A stretch of DNA of 64,000 nt from DAIQNV01 sp036788215 (GTDB lineage Bacteria; Planctomycetota; Phycisphaerae; Phycisphaerales; UBA1924), in NCBI GenBank assembly GCA_036788215.1, contig DAIQNV010000003.1, forward strand, positions 1 to 64,000, given 5' to 3'. Numbering within the stretch: position 1 is the first letter of the stretch; every line of letters starts with the position of its first letter. Positions 32,288 through 41,200 of this stretch are shown here, piece after piece. The notes beneath the pieces are model-generated. The model made no database searches, had not been told where the DNA came from, and saw only the letters and a list, made by a program, of their open reading frames with translations. A program made the position numbers and the translations under genes.

Positions 32288-33205
32288 ATGCAGATGCGTG
32301 GTTTGACTGGTATGGCGATCGTTGCGATCGCCGGTGGTGTGGCGTCGGCCCAGCTCGTGACTTCGATCACGAAGCCGACCTTCGGCACGAACGATCCCGA
32401 CGTGTTCCTGACGGATGTGAACACGGGGCAGAGCCAGTTCCTTCTGAACCCGGACGGGCTGATCCCGGCGACGGCGCCCGGGTTCGGCGGTCTGGCGGCG
32501 GACGAGAGCAACCGGCGGCTCTTCGCGAGCACGCGGAACGGGCCTCAGGATGACCTGTACACGCTCGACTACGCCACGCTGACCCCGACCAGGATCGGCC
32601 AGGTCAATGTCAACGGAACGGCGATCTCGATCGATGGCCTGGCGTACGACACGCGGAACAACCAGCTCTGGGCGACGAAGCGCCTGGGGATCGGCGGGAA
32701 CGCCGAGGGTCTGTACCGCGTCGACCAGAACACCGGGGCGGCGGAGCTGGTGCTGCAGTACGAGGCCGGCACCTTCGACATCGAGATCAGCGCGATCGAC
32801 TACGACCCGGTCACGGGGCTGATCTACCTCGTCGACGAGGACACCGGAGGCGGCACCGGCATCTGGAGCTTCGATCCGGACAACGCTTCGGCGGGTCTGA
32901 GCTTCGTGGTCGACCTCGCCCCGGGCGTGACAGACGTGGACGGGCTCGGCGCCGGGGACGGGAAGCTCTTCCTCGTGTCCGACGGGCTGCAGGGCAACGG
33001 TGGCCTGCACTATGTCTACAACCTCCTGACCGGTGAGTACGAGGCGACGCTGCCGACGCCCTACCCCGGGTATTCGAACAGCGTGCTCGGGCTGATCAAC
33101 CCGTCGGCGGGCGGCGCCTACGCGCCGGGCCTGATCCCGACGCCGGGCACTGGGGCGCTGCTCGGGCTGGCCGGCATCGCTGCGGCGCGTCGTCGTCGTC
33201 GGTGA
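32288..33205 (+). CDS. Exported protein with PEP-CTERM-like C-terminal sorting signal
   Basis: A 305-residue secreted protein. The signal peptide is MQMRGLTGMAIVAIAGGVASAQ. The body has repeated strand motifs (GLAYDTRNNQLWATKRLG, GLYRVDQNTGAAELVLQ, IDYDPVTGLIYLVDEDTGG) like a beta-propeller of the DUF4394 or NHL-like kind. The C-terminus is PTPGTGALLGLAGIAAARRRRR: a proline motif, a short hydrophobic helix and an Arg cluster, the three-part layout of PEP-CTERM sorting signals. It is probably processed by an exosortase-like system not in this window. AGGAGG precedes the ATG at 32288. A terminator follows. Confidence 0.88.
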   Translation: MQMRGLTGMAIVAIAGGVASAQLVTSITKPTFGTNDPDVFLTDVNTGQSQFLLNPDGLIPATAPGFGGLAADESNRRLFASTRNGPQDDLYTLDYATLTPTRIGQVNVNGTAISIDGLAYDTRNNQLWATKRLGIGGNAEGLYRVDQNTGAAELVLQYEAGTFDIEISAIDYDPVTGLIYLVDEDTGGGTGIWSFDPDNASAGLSFVVDLAPGVTDVDGLGAGDGKLFLVSDGLQGNGGLHYVYNLLTGEYEATLPTPYPGYSNSVLGLINPSAGGAYAPGLIPTPGTGALLGLAGIAAARRRRR

Positions 33206-33231
33206 TGCGGTGAGTGGAATCGCGAATTCAG

Positions 33232-33268
33232 GGGCCCGGCGCGGGAGCGTCGGGCCCTTTGTCGTTTT
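33232..33268 (+). terminator. Rho-independent terminator after the PEP-CTERM-like gene
   Basis: A 7-bp perfect stem (33232-33238 with 33251-33257) is followed by TTTGTCGTTTT. Confidence 0.85.
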
Positions 33269-33299
33269 GGACATGGGCGTTGAGGCACTGTCCGGCGAT

Positions 33300-33336
33300 C
33301 GTGGAGAAATCGCTGCGCGACGTCTCCAAGGCACCC
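33300..33336 (+). repeat. REP-like palindrome, type A, copy e
   Basis: CGTGGAGA-A-ATCGC-TGC-GCGAC-G-TCTCCAAG, followed by GCACCC. The end of the outer right arm has one change (ACG to AAG) and one inner pair is altered, so this copy is slightly decayed. It lies just after the terminator at 33232. Confidence 0.8.
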
Positions 33337-33347
33337 CCGGCGATCTT

Positions 33348-33827
33348 TCAGGCGGTGGGGAGGTCGCACTCGCCGAAGAGGCGGAAGTTCTTGCGTCGGA
33401 GGATCTGGCCGGCGAGGGTCGGGTCGTCGATCGCGAGCGCGATGGTGGGGCGTCCGTTGGGCTTGATCATGAGCGGGTAGGCGAAGTGGATGTTCAGCTC
33501 GGCGCCGAGGAGGCTGAGGCAGAGGCTGGTGAGGGTGTGGCCCTCGGTGAGCTCGACGACGAGGACGTTGTGCTCGCCATAAGCGAGACCCTCGCGCCTC
33601 AGCAGTTCGCGGGCCTTTGACGCGTTGTTGGTGATGAGGCGGACGACCGCGTGGTCGGAGGCCTCGTGGACGGAGATGGCGCAGATGCGGGTGGGCGAGT
33701 CGTCGAACCCCTCGACGAGGTCGAGGAGTTTGCCGACCTTGTTGTTGAGGAAGACGCTGAACTGGGTGACGGTGGGGGGCGCGTACCCCTGGGTGGTCTC
33801 AAGCGATGTCATCGAACCGCTGCTCAT
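33348..33827 (-). CDS. ACT-domain-like protein
   Basis: A 159-residue protein with two ACT-like units: VTQFSVFLNNKVGKLLDLVEGFDD followed by ICAISVHEASDHAVVRLITNNASKARELLRREG, then VLVVELTEGHTLTSLCLSLLGAELNIHFAYPLMI ending in a PTIALAIDDPTLAGQILRR unit. ACT domains bind amino acids and regulate enzymes. Free-standing proteins of this kind are found in planctomycetes, but the ligand and partner are unknown. The ATG is at 33827; a second ATG at 33812 is possible. A REP-like copy lies between its stop and the next gene. Confidence 0.8.
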   Translation of the reverse strand: MSSGSMTSLETTQGYAPPTVTQFSVFLNNKVGKLLDLVEGFDDSPTRICAISVHEASDHAVVRLITNNASKARELLRREGLAYGEHNVLVVELTEGHTLTSLCLSLLGAELNIHFAYPLMIKPNGRPTIALAIDDPTLAGQILRRKNFRLFGECDLPTA

Positions 33828-34005
33828 GCGTGCATCCCTGCCGAACAGTATCCCGGCGTCGCGTGCGTGCGACAGCGGGCGATGGGTGGCGGGCCAGCGG
33901 CCAAGACCCGGATCGAGCGTAGACCCGGGCGAGAGGACCCGGACGGGCCTCCCCAGTCGGCCCGACCTCCGACTTTATCAGGCCTTGGGTTCCGTTGGAA
34001 GCCCC

Positions 34006-34045
34006 GAGACAACGAAACCCGAGCAGGGTCGGGCCCCGCTCGGGT
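34006..34045 (-). terminator. Terminator of the isc operon
   Basis: An 8-bp perfect stem (34017-34024 with 34038-34045) is followed on the minus strand by TTCGTTGTCT. It lies about 40 bases beyond the iscA stop. The rest of the gap to 33828 shows nothing further. Confidence 0.65.
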
Positions 34046-34083
34046 CTGGGTGATCGCTCGCGGGGCCAGGGAGGCCCCAGAGA

Positions 34084-34443
34084 TCAGGAGGAGAAGCTGG
34101 AGCCACAGCCGCAGGAGGAGGTGGCGTTGGGGTTCTGGAAGACGAAGCCCCGGCCCATGATCTCGTCCTTGAAGTCGACGGTGGTGCCCTCGAGGTAGAG
34201 CAGGCTCTTGGGGTCGCAGACGACCTTGATGCCGTGCTGCTCGAAGACCTCGTCCGCATCCTTCTGGGTCTCGGTGAGGTCGAGGACGTAGCTAAAGCCC
34301 GAGCATCCCCCGCCCTTGACGCCGACGCGGAGGCGGACCTTGCTGGCGTCGAGGCCCTGCTGACCGATGATCGTCCGGATCTCGCGGGCCGCGGTCTCAG
34401 TAATGATGATGCCGGTGGTCTGGGTGTCGGTGGTGGTGGTCAT
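34084..34443 (-). CDS. iscA: Iron-sulfur cluster assembly A-type carrier protein (IscA/ErpA family)
   Basis: A 119-residue A-type carrier that receives Fe-S clusters from the scaffold and passes them to target apoproteins. The three ligand cysteines are C47 (VKGGGCSGF), C111 and C113 (SCGCG). The core GIIITETAAREIRTIIGQQG and DPKSLLYLEGTTVDFKDE is typical. It is the last gene of the operon, 103 bases after iscU, and a terminator follows. The ACT-like gene is not co-transcribed if that terminator works. Confidence 0.94.
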   Translation of the reverse strand: MTTTTDTQTTGIIITETAAREIRTIIGQQGLDASKVRLRVGVKGGGCSGFSYVLDLTETQKDADEVFEQHGIKVVCDPKSLLYLEGTTVDFKDEIMGRGFVFQNPNATSSCGCGSSFSS

Positions 34444-34546
34444 GGGCGTTCCTTCCGTGGCCCGGTGTCGGGCGGTCTTCGTACAAACCTGAGGCGAGCG
34501 GGGTTCATTCCGCCCGGCGAGGTCCGGGAACCGCTTTGCCCCCGGA

Positions 34547-34978
34547 TCAGTGGGCCGCAGCGGGCTCGGGCTTCTGGGCGCCGATGCCGTTCTTGTGCTT
34601 GTAATCGGCGATCGCGGCGCGGATGGCGTCCTCCGCGAGGACGGAGCAGTGGATTTTGACGGGGGGCAGGCTCAGCTCCTCGACGATCTCGGTGTTCTTG
34701 ATCGTGAGGCCCTCGTCGACGGTCCGGCCCTTGAGCCACTCGGTGGCGAGGGAGGAGCTGGCGATGGCGGAGCCGCAGCCGAAGCACTTGAACTTGGCGT
34801 CCTCGATCTTGCCCTCGGCGTCGACTTTGATCTGGAGCTGCATGACGTCTCCGCACTCGGGTGCGCCGACGAGGCCGACGCCGACGTCTTTGCGCTCCTT
34901 GATCTCCTTCTGGGTGCCGAAGGAGCCGACGTTGCGGGGGTTCTCGTAATGGTCGATGACTTTTTCGCTGTATGCCAT
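34547..34978 (-). CDS. iscU: Iron-sulfur cluster scaffold protein IscU
   Basis: A 143-residue scaffold on which IscS-derived sulfur and iron form an Fe-S cluster. The ligands C42 and D44 (PECGDVM), C65 (KCFGCGS) and C111 (KIHCSVLAEDAI) are all present. The N-terminus MAYSEKVIDHYENPRNVGSF and LPPVKIHCS are diagnostic. A short Pro/Ala tail follows. The start at 34978 is just downstream of the HEPN-associated gene, whose stop is at 35001. Because the HEPN pair separates iscU from iscS, scaffold expression depends on passage through that module. Confidence 0.95.
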   Translation of the reverse strand: MAYSEKVIDHYENPRNVGSFGTQKEIKERKDVGVGLVGAPECGDVMQLQIKVDAEGKIEDAKFKCFGCGSAIASSSLATEWLKGRTVDEGLTIKNTEIVEELSLPPVKIHCSVLAEDAIRAAIADYKHKNGIGAQKPEPAAAH

Positions 34979-35000
34979 GGATTGCCCTTCGGAATTGCTC

Positions 35001-35288
35001 TCACTCGTCAGAAGCGAGAACACGAAAATACAGGTTGATGTACTCGTTTGGAAAACGGCGATCGATTTCGCGTTGGAGCGACCGCAGCGCTTCTTCGAGT
35101 TCGGACGCGCGGGCGTTGTCCACATCGTACGCAACTGGGACTTCAACGCCAGCAGATGTGGTCTCGAGGGATGCACCATTCGCGGCAACCCTGAAGCCGA
35201 AACGCGACGCTTCGCGAGAGTTGGCAATCGCTTCACGAACGGCGTTGATCACTTCTTGCCTGTGGTCCACTGGTGTCGGTGCCATCAA
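35001..35288 (-). CDS. Small protein coupled to the HEPN gene, unknown family
   Basis: A 95-residue protein whose ATG overlaps the HEPN stop by 4 bases (ATGA), so the two are translationally coupled. It starts with a helix (EVINAVREAIANSREASRFGF), continues with strands (VAANGASLETTSAGVEVPVAYDV) and a long helix (ASELEEALRSLQREIDRRFP), and ends INLYFRVLASDE. It lacks the GSxxxGxxxxxSDxD motif of the MNT nucleotidyltransferases that commonly pair with HEPN proteins, so it is not that antitoxin type. It may be the partner or antidote of the HEPN protein, by position only. Confidence 0.7.
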   Translation of the reverse strand: MMAPTPVDHRQEVINAVREAIANSREASRFGFRVAANGASLETTSAGVEVPVAYDVDNARASELEEALRSLQREIDRRFPNEYINLYFRVLASDE

Positions 35289-35692
35289 ACGAACCCTTCG
35301 GCAGCGTTCAAGAACAGGTGCGCGTCAGACAGACGCTCAGCCGCGATATCGACCTCGATCGCGATTCCTGGGCGGTAATCCGCCTCGATTCGACTACTGT
35401 ACAGTCGGCGTATCGCCCGGAGCATCGCCTGACGATCGCTCTTCCGTCCGAAACGGCGTACCACACCTGCATCATTCACAAATGTGGTGGGAAGGTCGCG
35501 GTGAGACCATGTGCCCTCGATCAAGCGTGGCGTAGAAACACCGGTGCGGATCAACATAGCGTGTGCGGCGGCGAAAGCGGCATAATACGACCGACTCACG
35601 CTCGCGCGGTAGTGGCCCACTTCGCGCAGCTTCCCGGCGGCCTCATACTGCTCATTGGCGAGTTTCATCCATTGCTCCGGCGTCGCCGCCAT
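35285..35692 (-). CDS. HEPN-domain protein inserted between iscS and iscU
   Basis: A 135-residue protein with the HEPN signature SVSRSYYAAFAAAHAML at residues 31-47. HEPN domains are often ribonucleases in toxin-antitoxin or defence systems, using an R-x4-6-H pair. Here R34 is present, but the position usually held by His after YYAxF is Ala41, and the nearest His is H44, so activity is uncertain. Its ATG lies 1 base after the iscS stop (TGAGATG) and its stop overlaps the next start. The DNA here is less GC-rich than iscS. An acquired module that captured the isc promoter is my reading. Confidence 0.8.
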   Translation of the reverse strand: MAATPEQWMKLANEQYEAAGKLREVGHYRASVSRSYYAAFAAAHAMLIRTGVSTPRLIEGTWSHRDLPTTFVNDAGVVRRFGRKSDRQAMLRAIRRLYSSRIEADYRPGIAIEVDIAAERLSDAHLFLNAAEGFV

Positions 35693-35693
35693 C

Positions 35694-36926
35694 TCAGTGC
35701 GCTGCCCACTCGATCTTGCTGATGTCGATCCCCTCGTTGTGCATGTCGTAGAGGGGGCTCAGCTCGCGGAGGCGTTCGACCGCCCTGGCGATCTTGTCGA
35801 TCGCGAAGTCGACCTCCTCATCGGTGGTGAACCGGCCCAGCGACATGCGCAGCGAGCTGTGCGCGAGCTCGTCCCCCACGCCCAGGCTCTTGAGGACGTA
35901 GCTGGGCTCGAGGCTGGCGCTGGTGCACGCGGAGCCCGAGCTCATCGCGATGTCCTTGCACTCCATCATCAGGCTCTCGCCCTCGACGAAGCCGAAGGAG
36001 ATGTTGGTGAGGTGGGGGAGCCGCCGGTCGGCGTGCCCGTTGACGTGGATCTCGTCGATGCGCTCCGCGAGGCCCGTCTCGAGCCTGGTCCGGAGCTTGA
36101 ACAGGCGCTCGCTCTCCGACGCCATCTCCTGCTGGCAGAGCTCGCAGGCCTTTCCCAGGCCCACGATGCCCGCGATGTTGTGCGTGCCGGAGCGGAAGCC
36201 TCGCTCCTGCCCGCCGCCCTCCTGCAGGGCGACGAGGCGGACGCGGGGGCGACGCCGGCGGACATAGAGGGCGCCCACGCCCTTGGGCCCGTACAGCTTG
36301 TGCCCGGAGAAGCTCAGCAGGTCGATGTTGTCCTTCGACACGTCGGTCGGCATCTTGCCGACCCACTGGGTGGCGTCGGTGTGGAAGATCACGCCCCGGT
36401 CGTGGCACAGTTCGCCGATCTCGGGCGCCTCGTTGATGGTGCCGATCTCGTTGTTGGCCCACATGATCGTGACGAGGATGGTGTCGTCGCGCATCGCGCC
36501 CTCGACCATCTCCCGGGTGATCAGCCCGTCCGCGCGGGGCTCGAGGAAGGTGACGTCGAACCCCTCCTTCTGCAGGCGCTTGCACGGGTCGAGCGTCGCC
36601 TTGTGCTCGTGCTGGGCGGTGATGATGTGGCCACGCCCCTTGCTCCCCGCCGGCGCCTTCTCGTACATGTACGCGGCGCCCTTGATCGCCAGGTTGTTCG
36701 ACTCGGTGGCGCCCGAGGTGAAGATGATCTCCTTGCGATCCGCCCCGAGCAGCTCGGCGACCTGGCGACGCGCGTTCTCCATGCCGTCCTCCGCTTCCCA
36801 GCCGAAGCGGTGATTGCGGCTGCCGGCGTTGCCATAGATCTCCGTAAAGTACGGCAGCATGGCCTCGACGACGCGCGGGTCGGTCCGGGTGGTCGCGGCG
36901 TTGTCGAAGTAGATGGGCTTCTTCAT
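35694..36926 (-). CDS. iscS: Cysteine desulfurase IscS
   Basis: A PLP enzyme that removes sulfur from cysteine as a protein persulfide for Fe-S assembly and tRNA thiolation. 410 residues. Visible are IYFDNAATTRTDPRVVEAM, FTSGATESNNLAIKG, the QHEHKA strand, the Schiff-base lysine in SFSGHKLYGPKGVGAL, and the long active-site loop SSGSACTSASLEPSYVLKSLG with the catalytic Cys, which marks the IscS/NifS group rather than SufS. A CGAGGAGCGTC ribosome-binding site precedes the ATG. It is the first gene of the operon; no iscR gene is in the window. Confidence 0.96.
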   Translation of the reverse strand: MKKPIYFDNAATTRTDPRVVEAMLPYFTEIYGNAGSRNHRFGWEAEDGMENARRQVAELLGADRKEIIFTSGATESNNLAIKGAAYMYEKAPAGSKGRGHIITAQHEHKATLDPCKRLQKEGFDVTFLEPRADGLITREMVEGAMRDDTILVTIMWANNEIGTINEAPEIGELCHDRGVIFHTDATQWVGKMPTDVSKDNIDLLSFSGHKLYGPKGVGALYVRRRRPRVRLVALQEGGGQERGFRSGTHNIAGIVGLGKACELCQQEMASESERLFKLRTRLETGLAERIDEIHVNGHADRRLPHLTNISFGFVEGESLMMECKDIAMSSGSACTSASLEPSYVLKSLGVGDELAHSSLRMSLGRFTTDEEVDFAIDKIARAVERLRELSPLYDMHNEGIDISKIEWAAH

Positions 36927-36972
36927 GACGCTCCTCGTGGTGTCGGGTGCGACGGGTCACAGGCTCAAATCC

Positions 36973-37039
36973 GGACCGTCTGGTCCAGATATTTAGAATC
37001 GTTCCAAAGTATGATACCCGATTCGCCATCGGCGAACCA
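36973..37039 (-). promoter_or_regulatory. Candidate isc operon promoter with palindromes
   Basis: On the minus strand TGGTTC (plus 37034-37039) and TATCAT (plus 37011-37016) are spaced by 17 bp. A palindrome TTCGCC-ATC-GGCGAA (37022-37036) lies across the spacer and -35 box. Downstream of the expected start site is GGACC-GTCT-GGTCC (36973-36986), overlapping TCTGGTCCAGA (36979-36989). These are plausible repressor sites for Fe-S-responsive control, but the factor is unknown. Confidence 0.4.
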
Positions 37040-37100
37040 CCGGGGTCAGCTCGAGTCTGTACCGGGGAATCCCTGTGTTCTCGGACGGTGAGCGGCGGCT

Positions 37101-37532
37101 TCAGGCGGGGGGGCGCTGGTAGACGAGTTCGACCCGGTTGCCCTGCTCGTTGTGGCTGACCTCGGTCATGTAGGCCTTCATGAGCATGAGCCCGCGCCCG
37201 GTGGGATTGGCGAGGTTCTCGTCGAGCGTGGGGTCGGGCACATCGTTGGGCGTAAAGCCCGGGCCCCGGTCCTGGACCGTGATGCGGACCCTTTCCCGGG
37301 TGACCGCGTAGGCGACGGTGATCGGGGTGCCCTGGGGGACCGTCCGGTGCCCATGGTGGAAGGCGTTGGTGATCGCCTCTTCGAGGGCGAGCTTGATCGC
37401 GAAGCGCGAGCTCTTGGGGTAGCCCTGCGCGTCAACGGCGCCGAGGATGCGCTCCTCAAGCGCTTCGATCGCGGCGCGGTCGTCGGTGATCTCCACCTCG
37501 ACGGGCTCGTGATCGTTTGGAGCGGCGGTCAT
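37101..37532 (-). CDS. RsbW/SpoIIAB-like anti-sigma factor (HATPase) protein
   Basis: A 143-residue serine kinase-type ATPase. The HATPase core shows the N box LALEEAITNAFHHGHRTVP at about 48-66, VRITVQDRGPGFTPND with the G1 motif at about 85-95, and GRGLMLMKAYMTEVSHNEQGNRVELV. Such proteins phosphorylate STAS antagonists and bind sigma factors or other partners. A STAS gene lies directly upstream (57-base gap), forming a partner-switching pair. The target is unknown; the window's sigma factor is RpoD-like rather than SigB-like. Confidence 0.9.
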   Translation of the reverse strand: MTAAPNDHEPVEVEITDDRAAIEALEERILGAVDAQGYPKSSRFAIKLALEEAITNAFHHGHRTVPQGTPITVAYAVTRERVRITVQDRGPGFTPNDVPDPTLDENLANPTGRGLMLMKAYMTEVSHNEQGNRVELVYQRPPA

Positions 37533-37588
37533 CGGGCGGGTGTGGCTCGCGGGGGTGCGTGGCGGAGACAGCGGGCCTGGCCTGGGGC

Positions 37589-37951
37589 TCAGGCGAAGCT
37601 CTGCACCGCGTCGTCGGTGGTCTCGTGGATCTCGAACAGCTTGTTGAGCCTCGTGATGACGAAGACCTCGTAGATCTGCGGGTCGATATTGGCCAGTCGC
37701 AGCTGCCCGTTCTTGGAGCGGACCTTGTTGTTGATCGTGATGAGCGTGCCCAGGGCGGCGGAGGAGAGGTGGTCGACGTTGGAGAAGCTGATGAGCAGCC
37801 GGGGCTCGGGGGCGGCCTCGATGAGCCCGGCGATCTCCTCGCCGATCATCTGGATGTTCGCCTCGTCGAGGATGTTGCGATCGATGAACTCGACCTGGGT
37901 CACCCCGTTGTCAACATCGCGGACACGGAGTCGAGAATCCGACGCAGCCAT
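37589..37951 (-). CDS. STAS-domain anti-sigma factor antagonist
   Basis: A 120-residue STAS protein, the likely partner of the RsbW-like kinase encoded just downstream. The conserved loop is SFSNVDHLSSAALGTLITI, with S63 and S64 at the usual phosphorylation position. LRLANIDPQIYEVFVITRLNKLFEIH matches the C-terminal half. In its dephosphorylated form such a protein sequesters the kinase. The ATG at 37951 opens MAASDSRLRVRDVDNGVTQVEF. A second STAS gene (57362-57697) belongs to the pilus operon. Confidence 0.9.
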   Translation of the reverse strand: MAASDSRLRVRDVDNGVTQVEFIDRNILDEANIQMIGEEIAGLIEAAPEPRLLISFSNVDHLSSAALGTLITINNKVRSKNGQLRLANIDPQIYEVFVITRLNKLFEIHETTDDAVQSFA

Positions 37952-38132
37952 GCGTGGCCTCCGGAACGGAACCTGCCGGTCAACGCCCGCGCCGTCCGGT
38001 CGACCGTGCCGACCGAGCATCCGTGGGTGAGGCATCATACGGTGGCGAGGGGGCGGGTGCCAACGGGCCCGCCCCGGGTTCTTCCGTGCGGGGGCCCCGG
38101 CGGCGGTGAAGGGGGCCTCAGGCAAGGGTGTC

Positions 38133-38165
38133 CGGCAAAGAAAGCACCCCGCCTGAGCGGGGTGC
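38133..38165 (-). terminator. Rho-independent terminator after the secretin gene
   Basis: A 9-bp perfect stem (38144-38152 with 38157-38165) and a 4-nt loop are followed on the minus strand by TTTCTTTG. Confidence 0.85.
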
Positions 38166-38207
38166 CATCGGTCGAGTTCGGATGGGGGCCCCCGGTCGGG
38201 GGCTCAT

Positions 38208-41200
38208 TCAGCGACCCAGGGAATCGAGCAGGCCCGGGAAGTTCCGCTCCTCTTCCTCGCTCTGGATGAGGACGGTGGGCTTGAGCAGCACGAGCAGCGT
38301 GCGCTCCTCCTTGGCCTCGATCCGGTTCGAGAAGAAGCGGTTGAGGATCGGGATCTTCGAGAGCACGGGCACGCCCGTCTCCGTCTCGAACTCCTCGACG
38401 ATCCGCTGGCCGCCCAGCAGGATGGTGCCCTGGTCCGGCACGGTGACCGTGGTCTGGACGCGGGTGATCGTGACGATGGGGATCTGGATCTCGCCCTGCG
38501 CGACGGTCGCGTTCCGCACGATATCGCCGGTGTCGGGGTCGATGGAGGTCGAGCCGCCGCCGGCGGTTGCTTCGACCACGACCGAGTCGGCGAAGTCGAC
38601 CTCGCCGACCGCGGTGTCCACGTTCATGGTGACGTACCGACGGTCCGCCGAGATGACGCCATCGACCTCCAGCACGACGCCCTCCGCGACGACGCTGAGC
38701 GTCGGGTCGAAGCCGACCGCGGAGTCGGAGACGACGGGCTGCAGGTCGGAGACGAAGGACTGCTGGGTGGCGACGAAGACATAGGCCCGCTGCCCGTTCG
38801 TGAAGGTCAGGCGCGGGGCGGTCAGCTCGACGGAGCGGCGGTCGGCCTGGGTGGCCTCGACGAGGAAGTCGACCTGGATGTCGTCGAGGAACCGCCCGGC
38901 GACGCCCAGCGCGGGGCCGGCCCCGAGGACCGCATCGCCCAGGGAGGTTCCGCCGCCCAGGGTGTTGATGAGCCCGAAGGAGTTCTGCTCGGCGCGGATG
39001 GGGCTCCACTGGTCACCCTGCGTGCCCGGCGCGAAGACGGGCTGGGCGAGGCCGAAGCCCGACGCGTCGGGCGGGATGGCCTGGCGGAGCTCGCCGCTCG
39101 CGGGGTCGAAGAAGGCGTCGATGGTGAGCGACGGGTCGATGGTGCGGGCGATCTGGACCTCGTTGAGGTTCCCGCCGAAGTAGACATCGATATCGAAGCC
39201 GATCCGCTCGAACCACTCCTCGCGGACGAGCAGGAAGCGGCTCTCGACATTGATCTGCATGTTGCGGACGGAGCGGAGCTTGCTCAAGAGGCCGGTGATG
39301 GCCCGGTGGTTCTTGGGCGTGTTGGTGATGATGAAGTTGCCGTTGAGCTCCCGGATGGTGCCGGTCTCCCCGCCCAGGTCTTCCCAGCCGTCGGGGTCGA
39401 CGTTGGACTGGATGATGTCGATGAGCTCCTCGATGAGCTCCTCGCGGTCCTGGCGTTCGATGTCCGCCTGGCCCCCCTGGAAGGGGCTCTGGCCACCGCC
39501 GCCGCCGCCCTGCTGGCCGCCCTGCTGGAAGATGGTGTTGAGGTCGAAATCGGGGGCGTTGTCGTAGTCGGGCACCTCGATGAGCAGGTCGCGGATGTCG
39601 TAGATCTCGAGGACGGTGTTCCGACGCAGCACCTCGTCGCTGGCGATCGTCAGGACGCCATCGGTGACCGCCCAGCCGGCGGGCACGCTCGGGTCGCTCA
39701 CCTTCTCGAGCACCCGGTTGAAGACGGTCTCGAGCGGGACATTGGTGAGCTTGAGAGAGACGAGGCTCTCGGGGTCGACCCCGATCTGCTGGAGGCTCGC
39801 CCAGTCAACGTCCATCTCGAGGTTGCCGAACTGGCTGAGGAAGGTGAGCACGTCATCGAGTGCCGCGTCCTGGAAGTTCACCGGCAGGCGCGTGTCCGCC
39901 AGCGTGGCCAGGACCGCCCGGTTGATCGGCGTCTCGCTGAACTGCATGGGGTCGCCACGCAGGCGGGAGATGTTGGCCCAGTCGTCGGGGTAGTCGATGA
40001 TGCGAGCGGGGGGCACCATCGCCTCGCGGTTGTCGACGAGGTTCTGCACAACGCCCACGCGGTACTGACGCTTGATCTCGCCGTACTTGCGGACGAGGAT
40101 GGTGTCCTGGATGACATCCCGCAGGACGAGGCCCGCCGGGTTGTTGGGGTCGACGAAGAGCAGCTGCTCGACCTCCTGCAGCGCCTTCTCGTACTGCTGG
40201 TCCGCCTGCAGGGCGCGGATGCTGTCCAGCAGCCGGATGATCCGCTGGTCGCGCTCTTCTCTCGCTTCGATCGCGCGGGTCCGCTGCTCCTCCGCCAGGC
40301 GGGTCGCACGGTCCTGCTCGCGCCGGACGCGGGCCGCTTCCTCCGCAGCAGCGATCTGCCGCAGGAGCTCGCCATTTTCGGTAAGCAGCTGCTCGTACTC
40401 CGCGGCGCTCAGCACGCCCCGGGCGTTGTTGAGCGTCAGCAGCGCGCCCGCCGCGAGGCGCCGGGCCTGCTCGAAGCCCCCGGACGCGAGCGCCTGCTGC
40501 GCCTGCTGCGTCTCGTTGCGGTACTGGGCCCGGGCCTGCTGGCGGGCCAGGTCTCGCCGGTTGAGGTCCTGCTCGAAGATGTCGACGCCCGCCTCACCGA
40601 GGCCACGCCCCAGGCGGATCCGGGCCTCCGCCCGACGGTCCTCAACGCGGGCCAGCTCCTCGGGGGAGAGGAACGCGCGGAACGAACTCAGCAGGCGCGA
40701 GTAGATCCGGTCCGCGTCCGCGAACCGCGAGTTGCTGAACGAGGCGTTGGCCTCCGCGATCAGACGCTGCGCCTCGAGACGCTGCGCCGCCTGGATCAGG
40801 TCCGCGTCGGGCGCGGGCTGGGCCGGGGCGGGCTGCGCGTCCGTGCCGCCTCCCGAGATCTGCATGGTCTCGGGCGTCGCGGGCTGGGTCGCGGGCTCGG
40901 TCGCGGGCTGCTGGTTGGCACGGTTCCGCGCCGCGGCGGTGGGGTCACCACCGGGCTCATCGGTCCCGGGGCCCCCCGCGGGCTCGTCGCCCGGGTCGAC
41001 CTGGCGACGCCGGACCACGCCGGGCTGCTCCTCACCGGTGCCGAAGACGCCCAGCGTCAGCGTGTCGATGCGGAAGGGCTCGCCCCGCACCATCTCGAGC
41101 TGCTGCACCCGGCTGCGATAGCCACCCAGGGCGCTCGCCTGGGAGGGCGTCAGCTCGATGCCCGCGTCGTCGATCTCGGAAATGCGGGCCTTGGCGTCCG

